Assembly (NCBI RefSeq): GCF_000309385.1
Contig: NZ_JH976537.1
Span: 2,864,010 to 2,928,009 of the forward strand
Direction of reading: 5' to 3'
DNA: 64,000 bases
Source of the DNA: Nodosilinea nodulosa PCC 7104
Lineage (GTDB): Bacteria; Cyanobacteriota; Cyanobacteriia; Phormidesmidales; Phormidesmidaceae
Positions 34,128 through 43,338 of the stretch are shown in pieces. The position numbers and the translations under genes were made by a program. The notes under the pieces are model-generated. The model saw only the letters and a list, made by a program, of their open reading frames with translations. It was not told the origin of the DNA and searched no databases. Within the stretch, counting starts at the first letter, position 1; every line of letters starts with the position of its first letter.

Positions 34128-35915
34128 TTAGACCGTGGGGCTGCCGACCGTATGCAGCCACGCTTCAGCCTGGGTTTGGTTGCGACCGGAATGTTTGGCC
34201 CGGTAGAGGGCTTGATCGGCCTTGCCGATTAGATCATTGATGTGGGGGATGGGGGAGATTGAGGGTACAGGGCCGGAGTCTAAACTGGCAGACCAGCACG
34301 ATAGTCCTACGCTGGCAGTGACTGAGAGCAGGCCGCTGCCGCTGTCGAAGGGAGCGTCAGCAATCACCCGGCGCAGCCGTTCAGCTCCAATCCAGGCCTG
34401 GGCCTGGTCGGTTTCAGGCATCAGCAAAATAAACTCTTCCCCGCCGTAGCGGGCCAAGATGTCGCTCTGCCGCAGGTTGGTCTTCAGCCGCAGGGCAATA
34501 TCGCGCAGCACGGTATCTCCGGCTAGATGGCCGCAGGTGTCGTTGACAGTCTTAAAGTGGTCAATATCGAGCATGAGCAGAGTAACCGGGCGATTGAAGC
34601 GGATCGCCCGGGTTAGTTCCTGGCTGGCTAACTCGATGAAGCGGCGGCGGTTGTAGACATGGGTGAGGGAGTCGCGCATGGCCAATTCCTCAAGGGCGGT
34701 TTGAGCGGCCTTGATTTCGGTAATGTCTTCGACAGCCGCTTCATAGTATTGAATGGTGCCAGCGGCATCTGCGATCGCCCTGGCAACCACGCGGATCCAA
34801 AGCTCCCGGCCACCGGAGCGCGACAGCTTGATTTCGCAATCCTTGAGGGCACCAGTCTGGTCTAGGTAATCTCGCCACGGCAGCAGACGATCTCGGCTGA
34901 CCACCAGGCTACTGGGCTGAATGGGGCTGGCCTGCAAAAAGCCAGCAACGCTGTCGAAACCAAAAAGATTGAGAAGAGCCGGGTTGGCATTGAGGGGTCT
35001 GCCCTCGGTGTTAAAGCGGCACAGCCCAATCGGAACATGTTGAATCAGGCTGTGGTAGCGAGATTCTGACGTTTTCAGCTGGGCGGCAATCTGTCGAGCG
35101 GCGGTGATGTCATGCAAGAAGGTGACTAAGGCTGGGCGATGGCCAAGGGCCAAGCTTTGACCGTCGCTAAAATCTAAGGCAGCGGCGTAGATTTCTACGT
35201 CAATAGTTTGACCAGCCTTGCCCAAGAGTCTCACCGCCCGGGGGCTGGAAGGCACGGGATCAAGGGCGAGCGGCCCCTGGCCAGGGAGGGGAGCGATGAG
35301 CTCTGCAAGGCTTAATTTTTTTAGGTCTTTGCAGCTATAACCAATCCACTCCATCAGACGGGGGTTGCCGTAGACCAGCTGATCTGCCTGAAAAACGGCT
35401 ACGCCTACGTTGGCTTGATCGACAATCGATCGGAACAACCGCAGTGAGGCGGGGCTGTTCTGGTCAAACCACTCCCCATGGCCTGGGGAGAGATCAACTG
35501 CCTTAAGACCGTCTGGGATGTAGGACTCTGGCTCAGGCAATTTGGCCACGGGTAGGCTGTCGCGGCAGCCTTCGGCAGCTTCTAGATGCTGGAGAGCCAG
35601 CTCGAAGCTGTGCACTGATTTGTAAGTTTGGGCCAGCTGACGGTGACAGTCATAGAGATCGTTGAGGTTGTGCTGCTCTAGGGCAATGGCGATCGCCTGC
35701 TGAATCGAAGACACCGACAGCGCGGGTTGCCCCTGCTCCAGATGGGTGTATCCCAGCCGCTGGAGGGCTAAAATCTCGCCCTGGGGGTTGCGGTTGCGCT
35801 GGGCTAGGCTCAGGGCATGCTCAAAGGCGGTTAAGGCTTGGGCGTAGTTGCCCTGGGCCAAATAGTCTTCACCAGTGCTGAGCCAGGTAGCTACCTGATA
35901 GGAAAGGGGAGGCAT
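34128..35915 (-). CDS. Diguanylate cyclase with TPR and two PAS domains
   Basis: A 595-residue signalling enzyme that makes cyclic di-GMP. TPR-like helices fill residues ~1-120 (YLAQGNYAQALTAFEHALSLA, LGYTHLEQGQPALSVSSIQQ). PAS1 is about 160-270 and PAS2 about 290-405. The GGDEF domain follows from about 420, with DSLTHVYNRRRFIEL, LDIDHFKTVND and the active-site loop YGGEEF. An RQSD motif lies exactly five residues before GGEEF, which is the allosteric I-site, so product inhibition is expected. No EAL domain is present. It has no membrane segment. A 91-residue protein gene is placed 2 bp upstream in the same operon. Confidence 0.95.
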   Translation of the reverse strand: MPPLSYQVATWLSTGEDYLAQGNYAQALTAFEHALSLAQRNRNPQGEILALQRLGYTHLEQGQPALSVSSIQQAIAIALEQHNLNDLYDCHRQLAQTYKSVHSFELALQHLEAAEGCRDSLPVAKLPEPESYIPDGLKAVDLSPGHGEWFDQNSPASLRLFRSIVDQANVGVAVFQADQLVYGNPRLMEWIGYSCKDLKKLSLAELIAPLPGQGPLALDPVPSSPRAVRLLGKAGQTIDVEIYAAALDFSDGQSLALGHRPALVTFLHDITAARQIAAQLKTSESRYHSLIQHVPIGLCRFNTEGRPLNANPALLNLFGFDSVAGFLQASPIQPSSLVVSRDRLLPWRDYLDQTGALKDCEIKLSRSGGRELWIRVVARAIADAAGTIQYYEAAVEDITEIKAAQTALEELAMRDSLTHVYNRRRFIELASQELTRAIRFNRPVTLLMLDIDHFKTVNDTCGHLAGDTVLRDIALRLKTNLRQSDILARYGGEEFILLMPETDQAQAWIGAERLRRVIADAPFDSGSGLLSVTASVGLSCWSASLDSGPVPSISPIPHINDLIGKADQALYRAKHSGRNQTQAEAWLHTVGSPTV

Positions 35916-35917
35916 AG

Positions 35918-36193
35918 TTAGAACTGGCCGGTAACGCGCTTTTCAAACTCCTGCCGCACCGACTCTGCAATTTCGAGCGCCTCGGGGTAAAGATCGGTGT
36001 GGGCCTCCTTGAGCCAGGCAATGAGGCGGCTGAATTGAGCATTGCGTAGCTCTAGGTCCGCCTGAAAAATAGAGGCCGTGGCCATGTGCTGGGCATAAGT
36101 CGGTGGATGCCCCTGCCTGACAAACTGGGCCGTCAGCGCCACGAGGGCTTCTTTGCGAACGTCGGGCTGGCTTGAGGCCATCGGAAATTCCAT
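35918..36193 (-). CDS. Small conserved hypothetical protein upstream of the diguanylate cyclase
   Basis: A 91-residue, mostly helical, soluble protein: QPDVRKEALVALTAQFVRQG, PPTYAQHMATASIFQADLEL, LIAWLKEAHTDLYPEALEIA. The ATG at 36193 is chosen; the open frame extends further upstream to 36427, but that part has a different composition and no supporting features. It ends 2 bp before the diguanylate cyclase start, so the two are almost certainly translated together. I recognise no family. Confidence 0.6.
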   Translation of the reverse strand: MEFPMASSQPDVRKEALVALTAQFVRQGHPPTYAQHMATASIFQADLELRNAQFSRLIAWLKEAHTDLYPEALEIAESVRQEFEKRVTGQF

Positions 36194-36769
36194 GGTGCAG
36201 GTTCTCTCTGGGTACAAATACTCCTGAGCGGCGCAGATGTTTTGCCGCCCAGGTATTTTGTTTAGAATGCCCATGCCCCAATGCCTACCGCAGTTTGCAA
36301 GAAAAAGTAACTCGATTGCGCTCAGCCCCCGAGGTGAGGGGCAGCTGAATCGCAAAATCCCCTGACTGACCCATGACTGACCCATGACTGAATTTACGGT
36401 TACTGTATTTAGCTCAGGCTCCAACAAAAGTAATCGCCATTACAGCGACCAGGCGATCGCCGCCCTTTGGCTCGGCAGGTGCACCCAAACGCCACGAAGC
36501 CAAACGCCACGAAGACAGCTGCCTTTTGGTTGAAGCCCAGATTGGCTGATGACCCATTTCGTTACAAAACTTTGTGTAAAGGCGGTAGATGACTGACAGA
36601 GTTGAAGCAAATCAAAAGTTTCTTAAGCCAGGCCAGATCTGCCCTTTAGCATGCGAAGAGACATGGCTAATGATTTTTTGGCCCTGACAGTTAATTCGCA
36701 AGTTCCAGGTGCACATCCTCAATGGATCAGGTTCTGCACCTTTCGCAACATCTCCCTAGGAGAGTAGCC
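36194..36769. other. Divergent gap upstream of ctaC
   Basis: Holds short tandem repeats: CTGACCCATGA twice near 36363-36388 and CCAAACGCCACGAAG twice near 36486-36515. CAGGTGCAC occurs at about 36476 and again at about 36707. No gene is supported. The right end carries the ctaC Shine-Dalgarno (TAGGAGAG). Confidence 0.45.
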
Positions 36770-37804
36770 ATGAAACAAATTCCCGCCCCCTTTTGGACGC
36801 TGGTTCTCGGTATCGCCGTCACCCTGATAAGTCTGTGGGTAGGGCAAAATCACAATCTGCTGCCGATACAGGCGTCGGAGCAGGCCCCCCTGGTGGATGA
36901 CCTGTTTGACGTGATGGTGACCATTGGCACCGCCCTGTTTATTGTGGTGCAGGGGGCCATCATCTATTCGATGGTGCGCTTTCGTCAGCGCAAAGGGGAT
37001 GAAACCGATGGCCTGCCCATTGAGGGAAACCTGCCCCTTGAGGCTTTCTGGACCGCTATTCCCAGCATCATCGTGGTGGGCCTGGGACTGTACAGCGTAG
37101 TGGTGTTTCAGGAAATGGGCGGCTTTTCGCCGGGCGGGCACCACGGCCACGGCACTATGGTAGCCATGGCTCCACAGCAGTCGGTGATTGATGTGGCCCC
37201 ACTGCTGGCCCAGGTGGGTGAGGGCGAGAGCGCCGACGTCTACTCTAGGACCCAGGTGTATGGTTTTGGGGCCAGCCCGCTGATGCAGCTGAACCAGCCC
37301 GATGTCACGGTGAATGTCACCGGCATGCAGTACGCCTGGATTTTTAACTACCCCGATACGGGCATTATCGACGGCGAGCTGCATGTGCCGGTCGGCAAAG
37401 ATGTGCAGCTGCTGATTGAAGCAAAGGATGTCATCCATTCCTTTTGGGTGCCGCAGTTTCGCCTCAAGCAAGACGCCCTGCCTGGGGAGCCTGCTGAACT
37501 GCGCTTTGTAGCTACCCGCGAAGGTACTTACCCGGTCGTCTGTGCCGAACTGTGCGGCGCTTACCACGGCGGTATGCGCACCCAGGTAATTGTGCATTCC
37601 CCCGAAGAGTACGCCGACTGGGTGGCGAGCCGGGTGGCCGAAGCCAGTTCCACAACTGCGGTGGCTCAGACCTTAGCTTCCCCCACCAGTGCTGAGTATC
37701 TAGCTGCGATCGCCCCAGACTTGGCCACATCTCCCGTGCAAATTGCCCAGATGAACCATGCCCAAATGGACCACGGGCTTTCTGGGGTCTCAATGGATCG
37801 CTAA
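36770..37804 (+). CDS. ctaC: Cytochrome c oxidase subunit II
   Basis: Carries the CuA centre that accepts electrons from cytochrome c6/c553 or plastocyanin in respiration. Two N-terminal helices (FWTLVLGIAVTLISLWVG and VMVTIGTALFIVVQGAIIYS) precede the cupredoxin domain. The CuA ligands are visible: HSFWVPQFRLKQDALPG (His) and CAELCGAYHGGM (Cys, Glu, Cys, His, Met). ATG at 36770 is chosen because TAGGAGAGTAGCC precedes it; an in-frame ATG 48 bp upstream lacks support. First gene of ctaCDE. The C-terminus is a His/Met-rich extension (QIAQMNHAQMDHGLSG). Confidence 0.95.
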   Translation: MKQIPAPFWTLVLGIAVTLISLWVGQNHNLLPIQASEQAPLVDDLFDVMVTIGTALFIVVQGAIIYSMVRFRQRKGDETDGLPIEGNLPLEAFWTAIPSIIVVGLGLYSVVVFQEMGGFSPGGHHGHGTMVAMAPQQSVIDVAPLLAQVGEGESADVYSRTQVYGFGASPLMQLNQPDVTVNVTGMQYAWIFNYPDTGIIDGELHVPVGKDVQLLIEAKDVIHSFWVPQFRLKQDALPGEPAELRFVATREGTYPVVCAELCGAYHGGMRTQVIVHSPEEYADWVASRVAEASSTTAVAQTLASPTSAEYLAAIAPDLATSPVQIAQMNHAQMDHGLSGVSMDR

Positions 37805-37864
37805 GGCATCTGAATTTACCCGGGTTCGCCGCAATTTTTATAGCCCTTTAGCAAGACCCAATTT

Positions 37865-39541
37865 ATGGCTCAAGCAGAAGTTTCCATCAAACCCACGGAG
37901 CTTCAGGGTGGCCACGGCCATCCCGACAAGTGGAAGTGGTACGACTACTTCACCTTCAACGTTGACCACAAGGTCATCGGCATTCAGTACCTGGTGACCT
38001 CGTTTTTGTTCTACCTGGTGGGCGGCTTTATGGCGGTGCTGATGCGCACCGAGCTGGCTACCCCCGACTCTGACTTTCTCAGCCCCGACCTGTACAACGC
38101 CTTTTTGACCAACCACGGCACGATCATGATCTTTCTGTGGATTGTGCCGGCAGCGATCGGCGGATTTGGCAACTACCTAATTCCCCTGATGATCGGGGCG
38201 CGGGACATGGCGTTTCCCAAGCTTAACGCCATAGCGTTTTGGCTCAACCCACCAGCAGGGGCTTTGCTGGCGGCCAGCTTTTTCTTTGGCGGCGGTGCCC
38301 AGGCGGGGTGGACCTCCTACCCGCCCCTGAGCGAGATTACCGCCAACCTGCCCCAGACCCTGTGGTGTGCGGCTCTGGTGATGGTGGGCACCTCGTCTAT
38401 TTTGGGATCGGTGAACTTTTTGGTCACAATCTGGAAGATGCGGGTGCCCAGCATGAAGTGGGACCAGATGCCGCTGTTTTGCTGGGCCATGGTGGCGACG
38501 TCGATTTTGGCGCTGTTCGCCACCCCGGTGCTGGCCGCCGCGCTGATTTTGCTCATCTTTGACATCAACTTTGGCACCTCGTTCTTTAAGCCCGACGCAG
38601 GCGGAAACGTGGTGGTGTACCAGCACCTGTTCTGGTTTTACTCGCACCCGGCAGTGTACCTGATGATTTTGCCCATTTTCGGCATCATGTCGGAGGTGAT
38701 TCCAGTGCACGCCCGCAAGCCGATTTTTGGCTACAAGGCGATCGCCTACTCATCTTTAACCATTTGCCTGGTGGGGCTGTTTGTGTGGGTGCACCACATG
38801 TTTACCAGCGGCACCGCTCCCTGGATGCGGATTTTCTTCACCATCTCAACCCTGATTGTGGCGGTGCCTACGGGGGTGAAAATCTTTAGCTGGGTGGCTA
38901 CCCTTTGGGGCGGCAAAATTCGCTACACCACCGCCATGCTGTTTGCGGTGGGGCTGCTGTCGATGTTTGTGTTTGGCGGCCTCAGCGGCGTTACTCTGGG
39001 AGCGGCGCCGTTCGACATTCACGTGCACGACACTTATTATGTCGTCGGCCACTTCCACTACGTGCTGTTTGGCGGCTCGGTGTTTGGCATTTACTCGGGC
39101 ATATACCACTGGTTTCCCAAAATGACCGGGCGCATGCTGAATGAGCCCCTGGGCAAGGTGCACTTTGTGCTGACGTTCATCGGCACTATTCTCACCTTTA
39201 CCCCCATGCACTCCCTGGGTATGCAGGGCATGCCGCGTCGGGTGGCCATGTACGACCCCCAGTTTGCCGACCTGAATCAGCTGGTCACAATCGGGTCTTA
39301 CGTGCTGGCGGTGTCGGTGATTCCCTTCTACATCAACGTGATCTGGAGCTGGATGGCGGGTAAAGAGGCTGGCCCCAACCCCTGGAATGCCATGACCATG
39401 GAATGGACGACCGACTCTCCGCCGATGATTGAAAACTGGGAAGTGCTGCCGGTGCTCACCCACGGCCCCTACGAGTACGGTATGGATAAGGCGGATCAGG
39501 TTGGGCCTGCGGGAGAACCCGTTGCGACAACGCGACCGTAG
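37865..39541 (+). CDS. ctaD: Cytochrome c oxidase subunit I
   Basis: The catalytic subunit of an aa3-type oxidase, 558 residues with twelve helices. Ligand motifs are in place: a low-spin heme a His in LTNHGTIMIFLW, the CuB/heme a3 block FWFYSHPAVYLMILP with the cross-linked His-Tyr, VWVHHMFTSG with two CuB His, and VHDTYYVVGHFHYVLFGGSV with the heme a3 and heme a His. The Glu of the D-channel is replaced or shifted as in many bacteria, which I did not resolve. It lies 60 bp after ctaC and is co-directional. Confidence 0.97.
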   Translation: MAQAEVSIKPTELQGGHGHPDKWKWYDYFTFNVDHKVIGIQYLVTSFLFYLVGGFMAVLMRTELATPDSDFLSPDLYNAFLTNHGTIMIFLWIVPAAIGGFGNYLIPLMIGARDMAFPKLNAIAFWLNPPAGALLAASFFFGGGAQAGWTSYPPLSEITANLPQTLWCAALVMVGTSSILGSVNFLVTIWKMRVPSMKWDQMPLFCWAMVATSILALFATPVLAAALILLIFDINFGTSFFKPDAGGNVVVYQHLFWFYSHPAVYLMILPIFGIMSEVIPVHARKPIFGYKAIAYSSLTICLVGLFVWVHHMFTSGTAPWMRIFFTISTLIVAVPTGVKIFSWVATLWGGKIRYTTAMLFAVGLLSMFVFGGLSGVTLGAAPFDIHVHDTYYVVGHFHYVLFGGSVFGIYSGIYHWFPKMTGRMLNEPLGKVHFVLTFIGTILTFTPMHSLGMQGMPRRVAMYDPQFADLNQLVTIGSYVLAVSVIPFYINVIWSWMAGKEAGPNPWNAMTMEWTTDSPPMIENWEVLPVLTHGPYEYGMDKADQVGPAGEPVATTRP

Positions 39542-39657
39542 CGCTTAACGCGATTTTGAGCAGGGTGCGTAAATGCTAGCACTGCACCCTGCGGCTCGAA
39601 TTTTTTCGATCCCTTACCTTACTGACCTTTACCCATCCACTTGCCCTTTATCCCGGT

Positions 39658-40275
39658 ATGACTATGCAAGGCGCAGTTGACTCTACCCCTGTGGTTACAG
39701 GCCATGAGGTGGCAGCCCACGAGGAACACCAGGACCTGCGGGTACTGGGCCTGATCACCTTTTTGTGCTCAGAGTTTTTGATGTTTGCGGGCTTTTTTGC
39801 GGTGTTTTTGGTGTTTCGCGGCAGCAATGCCCAGTGGCCACCCGAAGAAACCGAGGTAGAGCTGCTGCTGCCTGCGGTCAACACCCTAATTCTGGTGTCG
39901 AGCAGCTGGGTGATCAACCTGGGCACTAAGGCGATTAAAGCCAACGACCTGGCCGGTATGCGCAAGTGGTTTGGCATTACCGCCGCCATGGGCGCGGTGT
40001 TTTTGGCGGGCCAGGTGTATGAGTACATGAACCTGGGCTATGGCCTCAAGACCAACCTGTTTAGCAACTGCTTTTATCTGACGACGGGCTTCCACGGGGC
40101 GCACGTGTTTATTGGGCTGGTGCTAATTTTGGGGGTGTTGTGGCGATCGCGCCGCGCCAACCATTACAGCGATATTGCCCACACCGGCCCCGAGATGGCT
40201 GAGATCTACTGGCACTTCGTGGACGTGGTGTGGATTGTGCTGTTTACCCTGATTTACCTGCTAACGCTGATTTAG
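39658..40275 (+). CDS. ctaE: Cytochrome c oxidase subunit III
   Basis: A 205-residue membrane subunit with five helices that supports proton uptake by subunit I. Conserved parts are VLGLITFLCSEFLMFAGFFAVFLVFRG, STWVINLGTKAIK-like SSSWVINLGTK, QVYEYMNLGYGL, FYLTTGFHGAHVFIGLVLIL and YWHFVDVVWIVLFTLIYL. The start is ATG 39658. It is the last gene of ctaCDE and is followed by a strong terminator 18 bp later. Confidence 0.96.
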   Translation: MTMQGAVDSTPVVTGHEVAAHEEHQDLRVLGLITFLCSEFLMFAGFFAVFLVFRGSNAQWPPEETEVELLLPAVNTLILVSSSWVINLGTKAIKANDLAGMRKWFGITAAMGAVFLAGQVYEYMNLGYGLKTNLFSNCFYLTTGFHGAHVFIGLVLILGVLWRSRRANHYSDIAHTGPEMAEIYWHFVDVVWIVLFTLIYLLTLI

Positions 40276-40292
40276 CCAGGCATACCGAGATT

Positions 40293-40324
40293 AACAGCCG
40301 GGGATTTTGCAATCCCCGGCTGTT
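40293..40324. terminator. Strong bidirectional terminator after ctaE
   Basis: A perfect 14-bp stem (AACAGCCGGGGATT and its complement) with a 4-nt loop, followed by TTTTGG. It separates ctaCDE from the convergent FAD-SLH gene and can serve both. Confidence 0.85.
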
Positions 40325-40335
40325 TTGGTACGAGC

Positions 40336-42450
40336 TTAAATCCCTAGCCTGCCCTTGAGCACCTCGTAGAGCACCCGCGACAGCTCGCGGCGCTGGAGAT
40401 TTTGGCGATCGATGGGGGTGCGGGCAAAGGCTTTGTCGTAGACCTCGGGCATGGCCCGCTTGACCAAAAACGACAGCTGTTCGCGGGTGATGGGGGTGTC
40501 GGGGGCAAAGCTGTGTTGGCTGACCCCGGCAATCATGCCGTGGGCATAGAGGGTTTCGATGGGTATGTAGGCCCAGTGCTGGCCGGGGAGAACATCTTTG
40601 AAGGTGGGGCCAGCGCTAGCGCGATCGGGCAGGGTGGTGGGCAGCTTGAGTACATTGACCAGGGCGGTGGCGACCACCGCTCGGCTAACCGGGGCGTAGG
40701 GCTTAAAGCTCAGACTCCTGGGGTCGTCGCTGCGCACGATGCCCGCTGCCGCCAGCACTTGAATGGGTTCAAAGTCGGGATCGTCGTGGCCGATGTCGTT
40801 GAACCAAAAAATGGGAATGCCGTTGCGGGCCATAAAGCCCTGGATTTTGCGAATGTGGGATTCCTCGGTGGCCAGCTGCCGAGGATTTAGGCCGGTCCAC
40901 ACCGCAAATACGGCCAAAAAGCCGCTGGCTTCGCCGATCGCCCACTCCATCGGGTGCATGCGGTAGGCGGCGTTGGTAATGTGAGTGGTGCCAATGCTCT
41001 TAGACGACAGCACCAGGCCGTCGGTGTCCTGGGGCACCAGAGCCCCCAGCGGCAGGCTAAAGGGCAGCGCAATCACATCCTTGCCCCTGGGGCTGACGTG
41101 GCCCTGGACGTCGTTGCCGTGTAGATCCATGTAGTGGTATTGGCCGATGCCCACCGAGTCGTCGAAACAGCGGGCGCGGGCCTGGTCGGGGAAGAAAGTC
41201 TCGGCCACATCCTCATGGCGAATGGTGGTGAGGGCGATGCCTCGGCGGGCTTCGCGAATGTAGGGGTCGAGGGCAATGCCGTCGCTGGTCCAGGTGAGGT
41301 CGCCGCGCGGTTTTAGGTCGGCGGCCCCGTGGGTTTGCAGGTAGTGGACGTAGGCCTGGGCTCGCTGCCGCGCCCGCTGAATGTGCAGGTTCCGCTCTTC
41401 GCGGCTGACGCCGACCAGGCGACCGGGCCGGTAGTCGTTGCCGCAGCAAAAGGCGCGATCGGGTTCGCTAGAGGTGCCCCAGTTGAGCACCGCCACATCG
41501 CCAGGGTTAACTTTTTTATCGTGGGACTGGGCGCGAAATAGCCGCCGATAGCGAAAAATGCCGAAGTCGCTGAAAAAATCCCATTTTTGCCATCGATCGG
41601 GCTTGGCCTTGGTCCAAAAGTTGGCGGTAAATTCCTTCAGGCCAATCCAGCTCTCCGTTTCAAACCCGGCCGGTTTACCAATGGGCACCCCTTTGCCGCG
41701 GGCGGTGTGTTCTACCACCACATCGAAGGTGATCGACTGTTGACACTGGGGCCGCGCCTCCTCGGGTAGAATAGCCTCGCCCGTTTCCTGGCGGGCCTCC
41801 TGGCCCACGCGGGAGGGAATGTGGCCAACCTCCAGGAGATCTCCCAAGTCGGTGGCTTCGACGGTGATTTTGGCTTTGACCGTAAAGGCGTGGCCTTTTT
41901 GGGTGTCGCGAAAAATGACGCCCTGCACCCTGGCCCGCCCCTCTCCTCCTTCTAGGGCCACCTGGCTGGGCTCCGCAAAGGGAATTAGGGTGAGACGGCC
42001 ATCCCTTAAGTAGGGCAGCAGCGCCTCGTTCATGGCTGTCGCTGCCACCACTGGGGTTGTGGCTAAAGGGCTGACCCAGCTGCCGCCGGGGTTTGCCACC
42101 TTTTTGCCGCCTACGGGCTGTAGCTCGCGCTGGCGATCGCGAAAGGCCCGCTGCGACCTAGAAATGGCGTACTCTTCGCCATCGACGGTGTAGAGACCGG
42201 CCTTGGCCTGGAGCAGGTCGCCATCGTCGGAGGCGGGCAGCGCCTGGGACGTGAACTGGCCACCCACAATCCTGTGGGGCTGCACCAGGCACACGTCCAG
42301 ATTGAGCCTTAGCGCCGTTAGCGCCGTGGTGTAGGCCGCCGTTGAGCCGCCCACCACAAGAATAGAGCAGGTCAGTTCGGCCCCCGCCTCCGGGCGGGTA
42401 AATGCCCCATCGGCAAACAGGCCGTTGTGCTGGGTGATGGTGTTGGGCAT
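40336..42450 (-). CDS. FAD-dependent oxidoreductase fused to an SLH domain
   Basis: A 704-residue protein. The N-terminus is a Rossmann FAD-binding fold (CSILVVGGSTAAYTTALTALRLNLDVCLVQP) of the FAD_oxidored type, with KAKITVEATDLGDLLEVGHIPSRVG and the C-terminal flavin block LVLSSKSIGTTHITNAAYRMHPMEWAIG. From about residue 555 there are SLH-like repeats (AAAGIVRSDDPRSLSFKPYAPVSRAVVATAL, VLPGQHWAYIPIETLYAHGMI...DTPITREQLSFL). SLH domains normally bind cell-wall polymers, yet no signal peptide is evident. Substrate is unknown. It converges with ctaE across a shared terminator. An oddity is discussed in the findings. Confidence 0.85.
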   Translation of the reverse strand: MPNTITQHNGLFADGAFTRPEAGAELTCSILVVGGSTAAYTTALTALRLNLDVCLVQPHRIVGGQFTSQALPASDDGDLLQAKAGLYTVDGEEYAISRSQRAFRDRQRELQPVGGKKVANPGGSWVSPLATTPVVAATAMNEALLPYLRDGRLTLIPFAEPSQVALEGGEGRARVQGVIFRDTQKGHAFTVKAKITVEATDLGDLLEVGHIPSRVGQEARQETGEAILPEEARPQCQQSITFDVVVEHTARGKGVPIGKPAGFETESWIGLKEFTANFWTKAKPDRWQKWDFFSDFGIFRYRRLFRAQSHDKKVNPGDVAVLNWGTSSEPDRAFCCGNDYRPGRLVGVSREERNLHIQRARQRAQAYVHYLQTHGAADLKPRGDLTWTSDGIALDPYIREARRGIALTTIRHEDVAETFFPDQARARCFDDSVGIGQYHYMDLHGNDVQGHVSPRGKDVIALPFSLPLGALVPQDTDGLVLSSKSIGTTHITNAAYRMHPMEWAIGEASGFLAVFAVWTGLNPRQLATEESHIRKIQGFMARNGIPIFWFNDIGHDDPDFEPIQVLAAAGIVRSDDPRSLSFKPYAPVSRAVVATALVNVLKLPTTLPDRASAGPTFKDVLPGQHWAYIPIETLYAHGMIAGVSQHSFAPDTPITREQLSFLVKRAMPEVYDKAFARTPIDRQNLQRRELSRVLYEVLKGRLGI

Positions 42451-42714
42451 AGGGGCGACAGTCTCTAGATTGCAACGATTTTAGGCCAAGGCAGCCAGCG
42501 ACGCGCTAGGGGCAGCCCCCTAACCGATACGAATATTCATTCGTCAATCGGTTGCCCCAGGGGGAGAGAGAACCCGCCCAGAATATGTATCTAACTATTG
42601 GCGCTATGTATGTCTGCTGGGCGATTTTGGACTGCGGCAAGCCAGCGTATAACTGAGCCAAGACCAGCACTTCACTACTTACCTGCAAGTGCGCCTTTCC
42701 TCAGGAGATTTTTC

Positions 42715-43119
42715 ATGACTTTCAATGCGATCGCAGCCCAGCTTCAGCGTATTTTTTGCGTCGGCCTAGCTACATTGGTGATTGGCTCTAGCCTGCTATT
42801 TGGCTTTAGCGCTCCAGCGGCAGCCCTAGGTAACGAAGCCGGAGACATTGTGCAGCAGCGAGCTGAGCGCGAATTTGACCGCAAGACCGGGTCTGGCACC
42901 GCTAACCAGCTCGAAGGCCGTGCCCAGGAAGAATTTGGCAAAGCGCAGCGTCAAATCGACAAGGCGACTGGCGGTGCCGATGGCATTGGGAATCAGGTCA
43001 AGGGCCGTGCCCAACGAGATCTTGGCCGCACCCAGGGGGCTATAGACGATGCCGCCGATGCCGCTGAGGATACGGGTGAAGGCATCGTGGACTCGGTTAA
43101 GAGCTTCTTCGGCCAGTAA
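42715..43119 (+). CDS. Exported CsbD-like stress protein
   Basis: A 134-residue protein. The N-terminal QLQRIFCVGLATLVIGSSLLFGFSAPAAA is a signal peptide with an AxA site. The mature part carries CsbD-like repeats: GTANQLEGRAQEEFGKAQ and GIGNQVKGRAQRDLGRTQGAI, and ends EGIVDSVKSFFGQ. CsbD-like proteins are general stress proteins of unknown mechanism; exported cyanobacterial versions are often annotated as low-temperature-induced. The ATG follows CTCAGGAGATTTTTC, a good Shine-Dalgarno. It is monocistronic with its own terminator. Confidence 0.85.
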   Translation: MTFNAIAAQLQRIFCVGLATLVIGSSLLFGFSAPAAALGNEAGDIVQQRAEREFDRKTGSGTANQLEGRAQEEFGKAQRQIDKATGGADGIGNQVKGRAQRDLGRTQGAIDDAADAAEDTGEGIVDSVKSFFGQ

Positions 43120-43183
43120 GGTGTCTCGCCCCGGGGCAATGTTCGTCAACTAGATCAAATCGGTCGTCGCTGACCCATCTAAG

Positions 43184-43210
43184 GCAGCTCCAGCACTGGA
43201 GCTGCTTTTT
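43184..43210 (+). terminator. Strong intrinsic terminator after the CsbD-like gene
   Basis: Perfect 10-bp stem GCAGCTCCAG/CTGGAGCTGC with a 2-nt loop in DNA (opening to 4-6 nt in RNA), followed by TTTTT. Confidence 0.85.
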
Positions 43211-43338
43211 CAGGTTTTTGGCGCTTATTGCAGCCTAGCTTTGGGCAGGGCAAACGGTTGTTTCGGTATTTTGCCCAGCATTGCAGACCCGCATGAAGCC
43301 ATTGATCTACCCTGAGAGTAGTCTCCTGGTCTTTTGCC

